Shown: positions 13,601-28,641 of the stretch, in pieces
How positions within the stretch are numbered: the stretch's first letter is position 1
Layout of the letters: each line of letters starts with the position of its first letter
Origin: Candolleomyces eurysporus
Lineage: Eukaryota; Basidiomycota; Agaricomycetes; Agaricales; Psathyrellaceae
Direction: 5' to 3'
Assembly: GCA_027579435.1 (NCBI GenBank)
Contig: JANBPK010000818.1
Location: 62,001-126,000 of the forward strand
DNA: 64,000 bases
Notes under the pieces: model-generated
The model's input: the letters and a program-made list of their open reading frames with translations, nothing else
Databases searched by the model: none
What the model was told of the DNA's origin: nothing
Made by a program: the position numbers and the translations under genes

Positions 13601-14509
13601 TAACTCTCTGACAAGAAGTGCTCTTGATAAACCTCTTCGACTTGCCAAGGATCGCAAGCTCAATCGCATTTCCCACCCTGTTCTCCAAGTCATCGTCCCG
13701 TTCCTGCCTCGCCTTCTCCAAAAGTTGGGGATCCGCGCCAGAATAAACATGCCAAACGGTCGTCAGAACAACCGTCAAATCCAGCAAACTGTTCGCATTC
13801 TCTCTGAAAACGCGAGACGCCAGTATTTCGCATAAGTCTGCTCGCGTTTTTGACAAGGTCGAGGTAAAGGGGTCCGAGTCTCGAATAAAGTGTATCCGGT
13901 TCAGGAGGAGGCAGAACACAACCGACTTATTGCCGTTTTGCTGGAGCGTTGCGTATTTCTCGACCAGTGGGCGCACGAGGGTGTATATCAGGTCCGGCGC
14001 AGTGAGCTAGAAACCGAAGTAATAGCGTGGTTGAGCGATTTGTGCTGGTTACCCTCTCACAGTGAGAGCGAGACATACTGCTTCATAAGTTAAGGGCGTG
14101 TCTATAGGATGGTTAGAGCATGTTTCTTTCTAGTATTACACTGGCAGAAAGCGTACCGATGAAATGCTATTGATAGCATCAGGGTTAGCCCAATGGATCT
14201 AAAGCAAGTTGAAGAGGCAAACGCATCGCCAGAACGAGCCTGTTATCGTCTGGGACGCCCTACTCACAGAAACATCCTACAACCACACAAACTTTCGTTC
14301 AGAATTGCGAGAGAGAGACATAACACATAAGCAAACCGCATACCGCTCTTATCAATTGAATTAAGGGATATACAGGAGTTGCTTCGACGTCGTCGCTATT
14401 GGGAAGGATTTAGCTCCATGAGCCGCGGACACCACTTCGAAGCTTCGATGCAGACGCACTAATGGAGAAGGGGCTGGAATTCATTTCGGGCTGGGGATTC
14501 TGGCAACAT
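10653..14509 (-). CDS. yvc1: Vacuolar TRP-like cation channel Yvc1
   Basis: Start ATG at 14509-14507, stop at 10653. Yvc1/TRPY is the fungal TRP channel that releases calcium from the vacuole on osmotic or mechanical stress. Diagnostic stretches are FIDTPLTYEA then APDLIYTLVRPLVEKYA (N-terminal helices), the membrane segments FLILFILYVIAIEW and ICFLVYALGFTLEKVAAMQE, the pore-side region IAWWMLDLWFGLDASGF then FHPTLGPVLM, and the post-pore block ILSNTFAKINEDAA. The C-terminus is acidic and Ser-rich, ending in a short coiled coil (ARLERRLDEIEKRQERI). Roughly twenty exons are needed. The N-terminal ones are 50, 52, 9, 10 and 23 nt, and later ones of 11 and 20 nt occur. The join near 12350-12520 is uncertain: a single 131-nt intron or two introns with a small exon. 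Confidence 0.87.
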
Positions 14510-14827
14510 AGCTCTGAGATATGAGGGAGAGGATGAACATGAGCCGTTGACAGAGCGAGAGGCGGGTAACGGTGAGCGTCAAAAACGCAAGGCAACGTGC
14601 ATGGCAATTTCAAATATGTTACATCATAGCCAAATTCGCAGGTCGTCCCCACGCCTCATCATCCCGTCAACAGGGTCCGATGCCCTCGTTGCCGGGAGTA
14701 ATAATTAGAGATAATAAAAGTACAAGGGGGTCGATAAAGACGAAAGTGTCCAGAGAAACAATACTACATGTACAGCTAGACCTAGATAACACCGTCCCGT
14801 ACCTAGACGCGATATGTTCAGCCAAGT
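14510..14827. promoter_or_regulatory. Intergenic: yvc1 upstream region and mbp1 3' end
   Basis: The 318 bp between the mbp1 stop (14828) and the yvc1 start (14509) must carry the yvc1 promoter, since both genes are on the minus strand. I could not identify a TATA box or a named factor site with confidence. ORFs in it overlap the yvc1 first exon and are not supported. Confidence 0.5.
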
Positions 14828-17565
14828 TTATGAACTACGGAAGGGACTAAGACCAACCTTCTGCATGAATCCGGATACCCGGCCAATGTCAACAACCTGT
14901 GCTTCACTCTCGACAGCAATCACCAGATCCTGGAGCATCTGAATAGGGTATGAGTCATCGGCAGGAACTAGTGGGAAGCGAAGCACATACATTCTCGACC
15001 TTATCCAACGGTATACCCGTGCACAACGCAACAATCTTCTTGCACTGATATTCCTTCTCTGCGCTGGCGCCTTGTAGGCCCTTCAGCCTCGCCTGCACCA
15101 ACTCTTCCATTCGTTTATGCCACAACAACAAGCGACGCAGCTTAATGAGGTGAGGTATCGAATCCGTAGTGGGCACTGGTGGCTCCGAGTCAACGCTGAA
15201 TGAAATATCCACCGATCCACCAATTCCGACCATAGTCGACTTGGACCCTCTCCACTGGAAGGATGAACCGGCGGTTTTCCCTGCATCATTACCATCAAGG
15301 TCCGTTCTCCCTGTCCAGTCGAAATTGTCTTCATCCGAAAGGGCCTTCTCGACATTGCGCACACGCTGGTTAATTTGATCGAGCTCCGCGCAATGTGCTT
15401 GCCAGAGTTGTATTTGCCTGCGTTGCTCCGCCAATTCACGGGTTGCAGCTCGGAGATGAGCCTGAGTAACATCAAGAGCGTCTTGTTTCGACTTGATTTC
15501 ACCCTGGAATTCCGTGCTGAGACTCTGAATCATTGTTGCCATATCTAAACTGGGGCGTCAGACTAGGGCTCGTTCTATGAACCGAACAAGGATACAAACC
15601 TGCAATAACATCCTGACTCTTCTGAACAGGAGCAGGAGGCCCAGTTCTCAAGTTGGAGAGGATATCCTCAGCTCGAGGTCCCCCACTCAATTCCTATCCG
15701 CAACTATCAGATTTCGATCTCGACATAGGATTGGAATGAACGCTCACCTCTGTCTCAACACCAAAGTCTCCCGGCCTAAGCCCAAGCTTATTCGGCAACA
15801 AGCGATTCGCACCAACATCCAGCAACGTTCTTACAAGACTCCTATTCCCCACCCTCGCAGCAATATTAAGCCCCGTATCTCCATGCTCATCCTGCAAATC
15901 CACAATCGACCTGAAATCCCCTCCTTCATGTTGCACAGTCCAATAAAATATCTGATCAAGATAATACCGCGCGACAACAGCCCGGCCCTTCACCCCAGCC
16001 AAATTGATGATATGATGTATCACCGACTTCTTCGAGGTGTCGAGGGTGCGTATTGAAGGGCTGAGGTACATAACCATGGTATCGAACGTCTGGTGGTCCG
16101 AATTATGCGTCGCAAGGCACGCCCGAATGAGCGGAGTCTCGCCTAGATGGTTGCCCCTATGAATATCAGCCCCGCTGGCGATGAGAGCTTCCACAGTCTG
16201 ACAGCGGCCCATGCTAGCCGCCAAATGCAAGGCCGTATGTCCTTTTTCATCAAGAATTGTGTCAACATCAAAGGTGTTTGAAGAAGTCGAAGGGTCGGTG
16301 GAGATTTCGCGCAGTAAATCCACAACAGCTGTTGGATCGTCCCGTTGACAGATGAGAGCAACGAGTGCGCCTCGTCGAGCGTCCTTGAAAGGCATGTACA
16401 CATCCATCCCCCTCGGTAAATTAGGCTTCGTGGAAAAGCGCGTCTTATGGACCTCAACGCCATCAGAAATGGGCTGGGTTCCATTCATACCTCCGTTTGT
16501 GACGGAAAGTGAACTTGGAGGCCGGGATTGTCCATTGGGCACGGTAGTCTGGGAAGGTCGTGGTTGGGATGATGTGGGTTCAGATGGTGTTCCGTCCACA
16601 CGCTGCCTTTTGGCTGGAGACGGGTTCTCCTCTCCATTCGGAGCAAACGATGGCGGAACTGCATCATGCATAATAACATCTAGGTTTTGATTAGAGTGCG
16701 TTAAAATTTGTAGATGATCCCGGCTTACCGTTATATGCCGAGGAGAGTTCAACGTCAGCATCAGAGCGATGTCGTTTAAGTGAGGAGCCGGGTGGTGGTG
16801 TTTGGGACGACGCAGTGGGCTGGGAAGAAGAAAAAGGACCAGGAGAATGATAGCCAGAAGGCCGCAATGTAGAACTAGTTGTGGAGGGGGTAAATAGACC
16901 TTGCGCTCGACCCTGGTTCAACAGGCGCAGTGCTGAACCAGGCATTATAGGAGCGGGACCAAGGTTCGAAGGAATCGACGGAGGCATATATCCAGCTCCT
17001 GCTTGCCCCATGCTGGAGTAGGAAGAAGATGCAGACAGTGGCCGAGGGGACGCGGTGCCCCCGGGCGTGGAGACGGGCAGTGCGCCGAGCGAATTGGTGC
17101 TCGGCTGAAAATCAAACAAAGGGGAGAGAAGCGGGGCTACGCCGTATTGGGCAGCGATATCACGACCTCTTTCGAGTGGTATCCTATAGAAAGTATTGGA
17201 TCATCTCATTCCATGCCACGAACAATACAGGACAAACCATGTTCCTTGGTACTTTCCGTATCCGCCTTGTACGATCTCATGCTTCCCAGGCAGTATTTCT
17301 TTCTCCAAAATTTTCGTCCTTCGCCCCTTGTCGACACCAGCAACCTTTAGTATCTGGGTTGCGTTGACGTATGAGTCGTTCCTGCGCCTCATGACAGCGA
17401 TACCCCGGACCATGCACTCGTAAACCTGCAACCCAGTAGCGTGTCACGGTTTGTAAATGGAGCGTTGGAGCCACATAATCTGCTCACCTGCACCGATGAA
17501 TAGACCGCATTGTAAATCTTCACGGGTGGTTGCGTGTTTCCTGGCGCTCTTGGGGCGGATTGCAT
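14828..17565 (-). CDS. mbp1: APSES/KilA-N and ankyrin transcription factor Mbp1 (MBF/SBF subunit)
   Basis: Seven exons on the minus strand (17565-17488, 17425-17238, 17183-16729, 16679-15748, 15693-15600, 15544-14991, 14938-14828) sum to 2412 nt, giving 803 aa. The N-terminal KilA-N/APSES DNA-binding domain is clear ([35 protein letters not shown], then GKYQGTWIPLERG). A Ser/Pro linker with a basic SPAKRQRV stretch follows, then ankyrin repeats ([40 protein letters not shown]) and a coiled-coil C-terminus. This is the layout of Mbp1/Swi4, which bind MCB/SCB boxes and drive G1/S genes through the Swi6 partner. Only one such factor is seen in the window. The exact C-terminal end (after [15 protein letters not shown]) is the least certain part. 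Confidence 0.93.
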
Positions 17566-17773
17566 GGCTGCGACTGGGCGAGGAGAAATTGGAGGAGTCC
17601 GCAAGCCTGTTGACAGTCGTCGCGCGTTGTATTGGTCAAATTGCAACTCCGACCGACGCGTTCTCGCGTCACCCAGGGACAGCCACGCTAAAAGCCGGAA
17701 GCCCACTGCAATATCCTCTAGAATTCCCCAGAACAAGCGTATATAAACTACACGACGTTTAACAAGCAATCTA

Positions 17774-19768
17774 CTACAGCTCGACCGTCTCTTCTGGAGC
17801 AAAGAGCTGGAAGTTACGGTTGTATGTGCCAGACGCGATCATTTTCCCATCACTGGTGATATCCACAGACATAACTTTGCCTGCGTCAGTTGAAAGTGTC
17901 CGTAGTAGCTGCCAGTCATCGGCACTCCATAGTTTTACAAGGCCATCGTATCCAGAGCTCGCGAAGAACAAGCCTGATCGATATCTCCACTCTTCCTGAG
18001 CCTGTTTGAACTCCTTCTCAGGATCATCTTTGCGCTTGTCCTTATCTTCTTCATCCACACCATTCATGGTGACATCAGGTGGCGTATGCTTGAAGTAAAG
18101 GTCATTGGCGTGGAAGAAACGAATATCCGAGACATTGGACAGGTGGGCCGGGATGGTGTATAGTGACCTGATGGCACGCATGTCCCATATCCGAATTGTA
18201 TCATCGCTGGCGCCAGTAGCCACTTGATAGCTGCGATGGACATTCCTTGAGCAAAAGCGATCGGACAATAGGAAGTTTCAACGTACCAATTCGGAGAGAA
18301 GGCAACGGACAGAATCGCCTGAACATGACCATCCAGAACCATCGCCGTTCGACCTGATCGCAAATCCCACACACGGCCAATGGCATCCAGTCCGCTGGAT
18401 ATCGTTCTATGAGTACAGATGCAGTCGCGCTAATTGGGAAGCGCGGCTCACCCTGAAGCGACCAGTGCACCATCGTTCTGGAAGTCCACAGCATAGACTT
18501 CCTTTGAGTGACCTTCTTGCAGGAGCAATTCCGTAGTCGTGTTCACGTCCCATAACCGCCAAGTGGTATCAAAGCTGGCACTGGCAACATATTTTCCCGA
18601 CGGGTGAAAAGCAACACGGCAGACTCGGTCTTGATGACCCTTCATCACCGCCAAGGGTTGGTCGCTAGGACGAGATGAGTGGGACGAAGTTTGCTCCACG
18701 TAGAGGATACACACCTCTTCAACGACCATAAGTTCACATTGCCTTCACCTCCACCACTCACGAGGTTAGCTGTTTCCTTTGACTGGGTCAATGTCGCGGC
18801 CGGGTGCCAAGCGATGCCTCCAACTTTATCACTGTGCCCTGTACGCGAACTTTAGTTGATGATGCAGTCGGCAGACATGTCAAACATACCTCGAAGAGCT
18901 GTAATTTCTGTGCAGGCGGGTACATTCCACAGTTTGACCGTTCCCGACCAACTGCCAGTTGCGAGGACTTCGTTATTGGGAGCAAACCGCACCAGAGATA
19001 TTGGCCTCTCATCGCCGATTTGAGAGCCAAGATTGGAGAATTTCTGATTTTTCCGAGTTATTTCGTGACTATTCGAATGCTGAGAGGCTGATGGGTTGAC
19101 ATACCTTGACTTCCGCAAACACCTTTTTGCGAATATCAACAATACGCCCGAGATCCATTCTACTATCAAGACGCTGCTGGGCGATACGCTGTTGAGCTCT
19201 GAAAGAGAGAGAGAAGTAACAAGAAAGCGAGTAAGCACCTTGCCATTGCGATTTACGGATAGCGTAATTCCAACCTGGGGAGAGAGTATTCCGCAATATG
19301 TCGCCTTGCTTCCAGAAGTTCCAAGGAACCGGGGGTATAGAACTCTTCTTGCTAAAGGGCGCGATGATTAGCAACATCAACACGGTATATATAGAGAGCT
19401 AACCTCTTCCTCGCTTTCTTCTGACGACTCTTCATCTACCGCCATAGCATCCTCGCCTCGAGCCGCGTTAATTTGAGAGAGTACGTATATTAGACGGTCT
19501 CGTCGGTCTGCGGCCTATTCATGAGCAGAGTCAAAGCCAGAAGCTGGATTAGAAGCTCTGAACGTACCCGTTCACCGAACAGCGTTATAGGCTCCCCAAT
19601 TTCACGCAGTCTGGCCCTGACCTTGAGGTCATCTGTAGGGACGGCAAGCGCTCTGGCTTTCTTTTTCCGCTCGAGCTCATCGAGGATGACTTGGTTTTCC
19701 AGTCTGGCCCGTTCTGAGCCAAGATAATTGCCATCGTCGACAAGGGTGTCAAGGTCGATGTCAGGCAT
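17774..19768 (-). CDS. prp4: U4/U6 small nuclear ribonucleoprotein Prp4 (WD40)
   Basis: Start ATG at 19768, stop at 17774. Prp4 (PRPF4) is a core U4/U6 di-snRNP protein needed for pre-mRNA splicing in the nucleus. The N-terminus has the PRP4/SFM region ([35 protein letters not shown]), an acidic Ser/Glu patch, and the [20 protein letters not shown] segment. A seven-bladed WD40 propeller follows, with typical blades [37 protein letters not shown] and [18 protein letters not shown]. One blade carries an insertion rich in charged residues ([15 protein letters not shown]). The gene has many short introns, and faces the NDR kinase across a 430-bp shared upstream region. Confidence 0.93.
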
Positions 19769-20198
19769 GGCTTTGGTTTATCAGCCAGCCCGATGAAGTT
19801 GTTGGTAAAGTGGTTGAGGCAGGACCGTGCATTGGTGCCGACTATTTGGCTCCGGCGTCTGATCCTATCAAAGCAGCCCATTGCTACTCCCCCACTCAAA
19901 CAGCTCAAATAAAACCACAAAGACGCTAATAGCGGCTGCTAGAAGGTTACAGAGGCTTCATAGATGTCATTGAAATTGCGGGACAGAAATTCGCGTAGGA
20001 AGACGATCAAAAACATGTGTTCGCGGTTGGTAAGGAGGGATGATAGACGACCTGCCATTTATGTATCAAGGATACCGCCTGCAGGCTGCAGTCTCCCAAT
20101 TTCTTCCTCCGACTTTTCGGCCACGCATTCCTCTTTTTCCTATTTTCACTTCTTCACTAGCCTTCTGACGTTGTTTGCTTTCTTCGTTTCGCTCATCT
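19769..20198. promoter_or_regulatory. Shared divergent promoter region (prp4 and NDR kinase)
   Basis: The 430 bp lie between two head-to-head start codons. The side toward the kinase, about 20090-20195, is pyrimidine-rich (CT tracts), as is common in fungal 5' leaders. I found no unambiguous TATA box. Short ORFs here are not supported. Confidence 0.55.
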
Positions 20199-22167
<1,969 letters not shown>

Positions 22168-22632
22168 AGCTGAGGTGTTAATTGGTAATGCATCTGAAAT
22201 GTCCCTATGTTGTATTTCTAAAGCGGAAACTTCATACCCTGCAATGGATATCTGGTATTAATATCACACTGAACCAACGAGCTTGGAACCAACATTTGGT
22301 TTTCGTACGTTTTTCCCGGCCCCGTCTGTCTTCCAGGAAGCAGAAGCCACCATGGTTGAACACATGTGACAAGGAGTTTCTGTACAAGAAAGACAACTAC
22401 GAGCCAGAAAAGAGAATCACCCACGCGCCGGGGTTTTGGAGTTGGAATCTGCTGACGCCGCCGGTTCGTTGAGCGGCGCTACCCGCCAATGCATCATGCG
22501 CTTCTATAGAGGTCACCGGAACATATCCTTCAAGGCTTCCTTCCTGACTCCCAGTTATAGAAATTAGATATCATTCGGTCTGGGAGTTCTATGTCTTCCA
22601 GCTGAGTTGTCTTCTTTCCCCTCCACGATCCG
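22168..22632. other. Intergenic between NDR kinase and dehydrogenase
   Basis: These 465 bp hold the kinase 3' UTR and the promoter of the dehydrogenase. The open frame at 22182-22472 has no ATG at its stated start and no family resemblance. Nothing else is supported. Confidence 0.55.
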
Positions 22633-24310
22633 ATGTCCACGACCGCAGCGATAAGCCAGGCAGAGCTATACGACCCTCAAAAGGTCCTTTCAGCTCCTGA
22701 ATTCAAAGTGCTCAAAGAGGGCGAGAAGCCGGAGGCGGGCGCCAATGTAGCTGTCTTCTATAACGCCAAGAAGGAGGTCCACCTTGTCCAGAAACCGCGC
22801 CTGAAGCCGGGTCCTGGACAAGTGTTGGTCCACGTTCGCGCAACTGGGATCTGCGGGTATGTTGAGTCGACTATATATTAATAGTCTGTGCCGTCTATAC
22901 AAAGTTGCTGATCCTTGTGTGAAGGAGTGATATTCATTTCTGGAAACATGGATGTATAGGCGATTCAATGGTCGTCAGGGACGAGGTATCGTGCAGGGCA
23001 ATTGCCGCCTTTCTGATATGGTTATTCTGACCACGTTCGACTTCTATCATATCAGTGCGGCTCCGGCCATGAATCTGCCGGTGAAGTAGTTGAGGTTGGA
23101 GAGGGTGTTTCCCAATGGAAAGTCGGTGCGTTAGCCATACAAATTTCTCACAAATTCCTCAGCTTCAGAATGGGACTCACTGACAAAGTTCATGAATTTT
23201 GCAGGGGACAGGGTGGCCATCGAAGCTGGAGTCCCTTGTATGAAACCTCTCTGCGATGCCTGCAGAACAGGACGCTATAATGGCTGTCCCGACGTAGTCT
23301 TCTTTTCGACTCCTCCTTTCCACGGCAAGTCCAACTCATTGTGATTAATATTGTATATGGATGTTGGGAGCTGACTTCTCCATGTCCACGCGCTAGGAAC
23401 CCTGACCAGATGGCACCTCCATCCTGCCCAGTGGCTTCACAAGCTGCCAGACAACGTTTCCTTCGAAGAGGGCGCACTCTGCGAACCATTAGCGGTCGCG
23501 CTCGCCGGTATAGAGCGTGCAAACCTGCGTCTCGGCGACCCCGTTCTCATCTGGTAGGCGTATCAGATTCACTAATATTCTCACCCGCTTTACTGACAAT
23601 TGTGATACATGCAGTGGTGCAGGCCCGATTGGCCTCGTATCCCTCCTCTCCGCAAGGGCCGCGGGTGCAGAACCAATAGTCATCACCGATCTGGTTCAAA
23701 GTCGCCTCGACTTTGCAAAGACTTTGATACCAGGGGTTCGTACCGTCCTCATCGAGCGCGGAAAGAGTGCCAAGGAGCAGGCAGCTGTTATCAAGGAAGT
23801 CGCGGAAGGGCCTGTCAACCTGGTACTTGAATGCACTGGAGTAGAGAGCAGCATAAATACTGGTATTTTCGTAAGTCTATCTCCAATAGTTGTATTGATG
23901 GTTTTCTCGTGTTCACTTTCACGCAGTCAGCGAAATTCGGAGGCAAGGTCTTCGTAATCGGGGTCGGCAAAAACGAACTCTCAGTAAGCGGTAGTCCGCC
24001 TTCCTGCTATATAAACCTCTAACGATAATCACACATTGTAGTTCCCCTTCATGCATCTGAGTGCCAACGAGATCGACCTGCAGTTCCAATATCGTTATTG
24101 CAACCAGGTATGTATCCTCGGAACTTTCCCTCGTACTGAAAAATGCCCACCCGTTCATAGTATCCCAAAGCCATCCGTCTCGTAGCAGGTGGCCTCATTA
24201 ACTTGAAGCCGCTCGTGACTCACCGTTTCTCACTGGAGGATGGAGTCTCTGCGTTCCATGTCGCAGCCGATCCTTCTCAAGGCGCTATCAAGGTGCAGAT
24301 CCTCGACTGA
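22633..24310 (+). CDS. Zinc-dependent polyol dehydrogenase, L-arabinitol 4-dehydrogenase/sorbitol dehydrogenase type
   Basis: ATG at 22633, stop at 24308-24310. This medium-chain dehydrogenase oxidises a polyol to a ketose with NAD+; in fungi this subgroup takes part in pentose catabolism. Seen: catalytic zinc ligands in TGICGSDIHFW and [10 protein letters not shown], structural cysteines in [17 protein letters not shown], the Rossmann motif GAGPIG, and an Asp after the second strand (VITD), which favours NAD+ over NADP+. The stretch [20 protein letters not shown] is typical of L-arabinitol 4-dehydrogenases. The intron at 23325-23396 has a GC donor (G|GCAAGT); no GT donor nearby keeps the frame. 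Xylitol or sorbitol as the main substrate cannot be excluded from sequence. Confidence 0.9.
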
Positions 24311-24579
24311 AGCTCACTCCCCCAAGATCTTTGGTTGGAACATAAGCGTCATATTAAACGGAAGAAAGACGAACATGTAGCGTAAATGGACTACAACTAT
24401 ACCGAAGCCGTAACTAAAACTAGCTCAGAAGATACTCGTCTACATCAGAAGAAAGAGAATGAAGTGAACATCTGTTTTACATTTTTGGTGATCACAGTCC
24501 TAAGCGTTAAGCCGGGAGCCACAATAAAGATAACACTATGTAAAGAGAAAAAAAGAGAAAAAGAATCAAGGGATATAAG

Positions 24580-27500
24580 TTACCAACGGCGATCTTGGTC
24601 ATACGAAGGCTGACCACCTTTCCGCTTCCTCGGCCACCCGGAATCCACAGGTCGGTTGGGGGCGTTATTACCCCGTCCTTGACCTCGACCTCGCCCTTTC
24701 CCTCTCGAACCACCTCCATGGCCATAGCCTTCACGATCACCGTGCTGAGGTGGTCTATCATAATAGTCGTCACTGCGACCTCTCGGCGAAAAGCCCTCAT
24801 GGTGGGACGGTTGACCATGCGGAGCAGGGGGATACGCCGGGGGGTAAGCAGGAGGGTAAGGTGGCGCTGGGGTTTGCCATGGCTGTTGTGGGAGTGGTGC
24901 TGTGGCCATAAATGGGGCGTACACGGGAGGAATGTGAGAAGGAGGAGGAGGAGGAGGGAGAGCGGGGGGGCGGAGGGGCAGCAGCATGAACTTGATTCTG
25001 TAAGACGCTCGGAATGGCCGCTCCGGACATTTGTAAAGTTCGAACCACATTTTGGATCTGCTCCGATGTTAGGGTGGCTACCTCCGCTGCCAGCGCTTTG
25101 AGGTCTACAGCGGGAGCCGGTGGTACAGGTGTTACTGATGGTACATGAGGTGGGGAAACTGCAGATGGGCCCAGTATTGGGAGAACGGGAGGTCCAGGAA
25201 TAGCAGGCGGGGGAATCGGAGCAGTGAACGCAGGAATGCCAGGTGGCGGTCGAGGAGGACCATTTTGCAAAAGAGGATTGGGGGGAGTAGGTTGCAATGG
25301 AAGGGTAGGTGTTACCGCCACCGGAACCGGTGGGGGAGGAGGTGGTGCCAGTTTACCCTTGTTCAAGATCCAGATACCAATCATGTAGTCCCTGGTCCGA
25401 TCCTTAGGAAGCTTGAGGCTATCCAACAGCTCAAGATATTCTGGTAAGGGTTCTTTGGCATGAAGTGGAATTATGTAGAGCTCACGCCCCGGGTGGTGGT
25501 CCTTATGACGGCTTCCCCAGGGGAACACGAGGCCATGACGCCTGCGGATACTGTCAGTAAACTGTAAGGTCAAACAAAGTGATGGAAATGCGTACCCTTT
25601 ACTTGTCAGGAAGTCAGAGAGGGCCTTGAAAGCGTCTTCATCCGCCTCGGAAGCCGGGCTTAACACTACAGCGTACAGCTCCTTCGCAGAGCTCAGCCTC
25701 ATTTGCAGAAGGTATTTTGCAGAATTATCCACAGGAACACGGCCATCTATCCGTAGATGGTCCGAGGGGAACAGTGTCTTCCACAATAGAGAGTCAGGCA
25801 GCAAAGGCGTCCCTCCGATCTGTCGGGCGGCCATAGGCGTTTCTTGAGGTATGGTCGAATCGAGAGGCATCGAGATCTGGAAAAAATTAATGAGCGATTG
25901 TTTGATGTACAATGAGGACGAAAAGTTACTAACCTTGCCTTTCCATACTTCTGGCAGTGACTCGACCGTCAAAGGAGGTGGAGGTCCTGACTTTGAAGCT
26001 CCTTCACCGCCTGCTTCTTTATCTTGCAGGAACATGTCGAAGTCTTGATCCTCCACCTGTTCTATAGGTGACTCCACCATATCCTCGCCTTCGAATTCAT
26101 CTTCCTTGATCGTAGGCGGGGAAAGTGGGGGCGGAGACGCAGGGGGTGGGGCGGCAGTATGCGCCTCTTCATCATCCTGCTGCTCCTTCGGATTATTCCA
26201 AAGGGTGTTGAGGTTAAACGATTGCTTGTTTGCGAACGGCGAGATGGCTGTTGTCGGGCTGGGTGTGGATAGAACCTCTGTCGTAGTCGAAGATCCCGAA
26301 CGGGAAAACGGGTCCACCTCCATGGGCTGGCCAGGAGTGGCGATTGACGTTGGTGAAGTCGGGACGACTTCAGAGGTAGGACTGACCGCCTCAATGTTGA
26401 TGAAGTCGGCGAGGTCAATCTCCGGTTCTGGCGAAAACCTCTGCAAGTCAGGCGAAGTGCGAATGAACAATGGCCCTGATGCCGGGTGTTGGCTCGATGG
26501 AGAAGAGACCTGGCCATCTCGGGAAGCGTTGCTCGGGACGGGGGGAGGAGCGCCCCAATTAGCAGAGGTAGGCGTAGGCGGCATAATCGGAGACTCAGGT
26601 ACTACGGACATAGACATAGTGCGCTGCCTTTGGACCGGCTTTAGACGTGCCAACCGCTCTCGTTCTCGACGTTCTTCTGCCTCTGCCTCCTTCTGCAACT
26701 GCAAATCACTATCAGGAATAGCACTTGAATTCGGCTCGTTCTGAAATTCGATATCCTGCAATCCTTTATGCGTAATTTTAGCGCGAGGGGCCACCACTTT
26801 CTGAAGAATAGAATGCTCCAGAGCCTCCTGCTCCGCTTGCTTGATTTCTTGCTGTGTCTCCTCATCTGCGAGCTCGTTGGAAGACATGCCTGATAACTCT
26901 TTTGGAGATATGCTCCCAGATGTAATCCGCCGATGAATAAAGACACGGTCAGGTTTGCTAAGATTAAATTGCAACGTTCGAAAACGGTCCCTGTGAAAAG
27001 TTCAGTACGCGGCGAAATCAGTAACCATACAAGACTCACTTGTAACTTGAACCCGGAGCAAGGTTACCAGCCTTGTCATGTTCAGCATATCCATCAAACA
27101 TGCACTGCTCCAATTCAGCCGAATATTTCTTCGATTCCTCCAGCAAAGCTTCCTTTTCAGGCTCCGTCATCTCATCCAACGACTTGAGCACTAGTTGAGA
27201 GGAAGGACCGCTCTCCTCATTTCCAGTGTCATTGCGTACGTGAGGATGGCGGAAGAATATATCACGGAACATCTCCTCCAGTTTACCCAGACAATATCTT
27301 CTCGTTGCGTCGTCTGCAGCTGTTAAAGTGTCCGATCTCTTTCTCTTTGAGGCAGGGGGTCGAGCCTCCGAGGTGCTCGCTTTCCTCTTAATATCATTTC
27401 GTGCGGCGTTAGGGGCTGGAGATGCAGACAACCTGGTGAGTCGCCGTGTCCGTTTACGCCGAGTGGTGCCTGTGGAAGCATCGGACTCGGATCCTGAGCT

Positions 27501-28641
27501 TGCAATGGCTGGTCTCTGCGGAGGCACGGTTAGGGTCAAATGAGGGGTGACAGAACGAATTACACACCTTCTTCGAACTCTTGCCCCTGTCTTTGGGTGG
27601 CTTTTCATCCTCCTCGGCTACATATTCGTCCTCGCTGCTACTACTCTCTCCGGATTCATCTGACTCGATGGGCTTGGGTTGAGCAGGTGTCTTCTTTCGC
27701 GGTTTGGCTTGAGACTTGGGGGCCGTCGGCGTGGCGCCATCAGCGTTCTCGAAAGCATCAAGACCCTCCCAGGACACTAACGGAAATAGTCAGTTGCATT
27801 CTCAGTGTGAACCCGTTGAAATAGAAAGGGATAGATTGTATTATAAGGCACTATGTCTGAGAATAGCAGGAGCTGCCACAGATTGGCGCCTCGTGTTAAT
27901 TTAATGCCTCGTGAGCAAAAAGAGTACTCAGGGTTCGATGACCGAACGACGATACTCATTTGCTCTCATTTGTGCGACAGAAAATGCTTTTCAACTCTCC
28001 CGAGACACGCCAATCCCAAGTCCAAGAGAGTGGGCAGGTCCAAGCGTCGTACCCAGATCAGGATCCTTTATAATACGAGTAACACCCTTTGTACACGAAT
28101 TGGACGGGGCGCCGGCAAGATGTGTTACGCAAATGAAAGGTAGTTTGGACTCACATATTGGACGTAGGCCACTTTTTTCAGTACAAGAGGGGCAGACGAA
28201 GTAACCTGGGGCGGTGTGTTAGCTCCGCAGTCTCAGATGAGGACATATTGACTCACTTAAGTCTTCTGCTTTTCTTTCGGACAAGTCGACACAAACGAAA
28301 TGATACCTAGAATGGGAGATGAGTTCTATGCACCAGGGATGAAGGCGTGAATAAGCGCACCAAATGTTGCATTCTGCACAGTGGACCATGGGAGAGCCAT
28401 CGTCGCCCCTCGAGCATGTGCAATTGATGTCAGTCGTCGACGCGACCACTTTCCCTTTCCCTCGCTTGGACACTGCTTTTGCAGCGTCGCCCTTCACCGA
28501 CACCTTGTCTTCATCGCGCCCACTCGCTGTGGATGATTCTCGTTTGACCTTCCTATCTGTACGCTTCACTTCTTTGGGAGGAGCCACAGGTTTGGCGATG
28601 GCATTTGCAGCAGATGCCCTGGTCCTTGCACGCGTGGCCAT
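24580..28641 (-). CDS. PHD-TFIIS central domain-SPOC protein (Bye1/PHF3-like)
   Basis: ATG at 28641, stop at 24580. Domains in order: a PHD finger (CTCSRGDDG, CAEC, HFVC, CPSC), a basic and Ser-rich linker, a TFIIS-type central domain (YCLGKLEEMFRDIF, then LQFNLSKPDRVFIHRRITSG and ISPKELSGMSSNELA), a SPOC domain (PLLPDSLLWKTLFPSDHLRI to RTRDYMIGIWILNKG), and a Pro-rich tail ending in an RG/GGG-rich region. Yeast Bye1 and animal PHF3/DIDO have this set and bind RNA polymerase II and H3K4me3, so a nuclear transcription-elongation role is inferred. The frame breaks at a G7/C7 run (24964-24970); one base fewer joins the SPOC part to the RG-rich tail. The intron after the PHD finger is unusually long (378 nt). 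Confidence 0.87.
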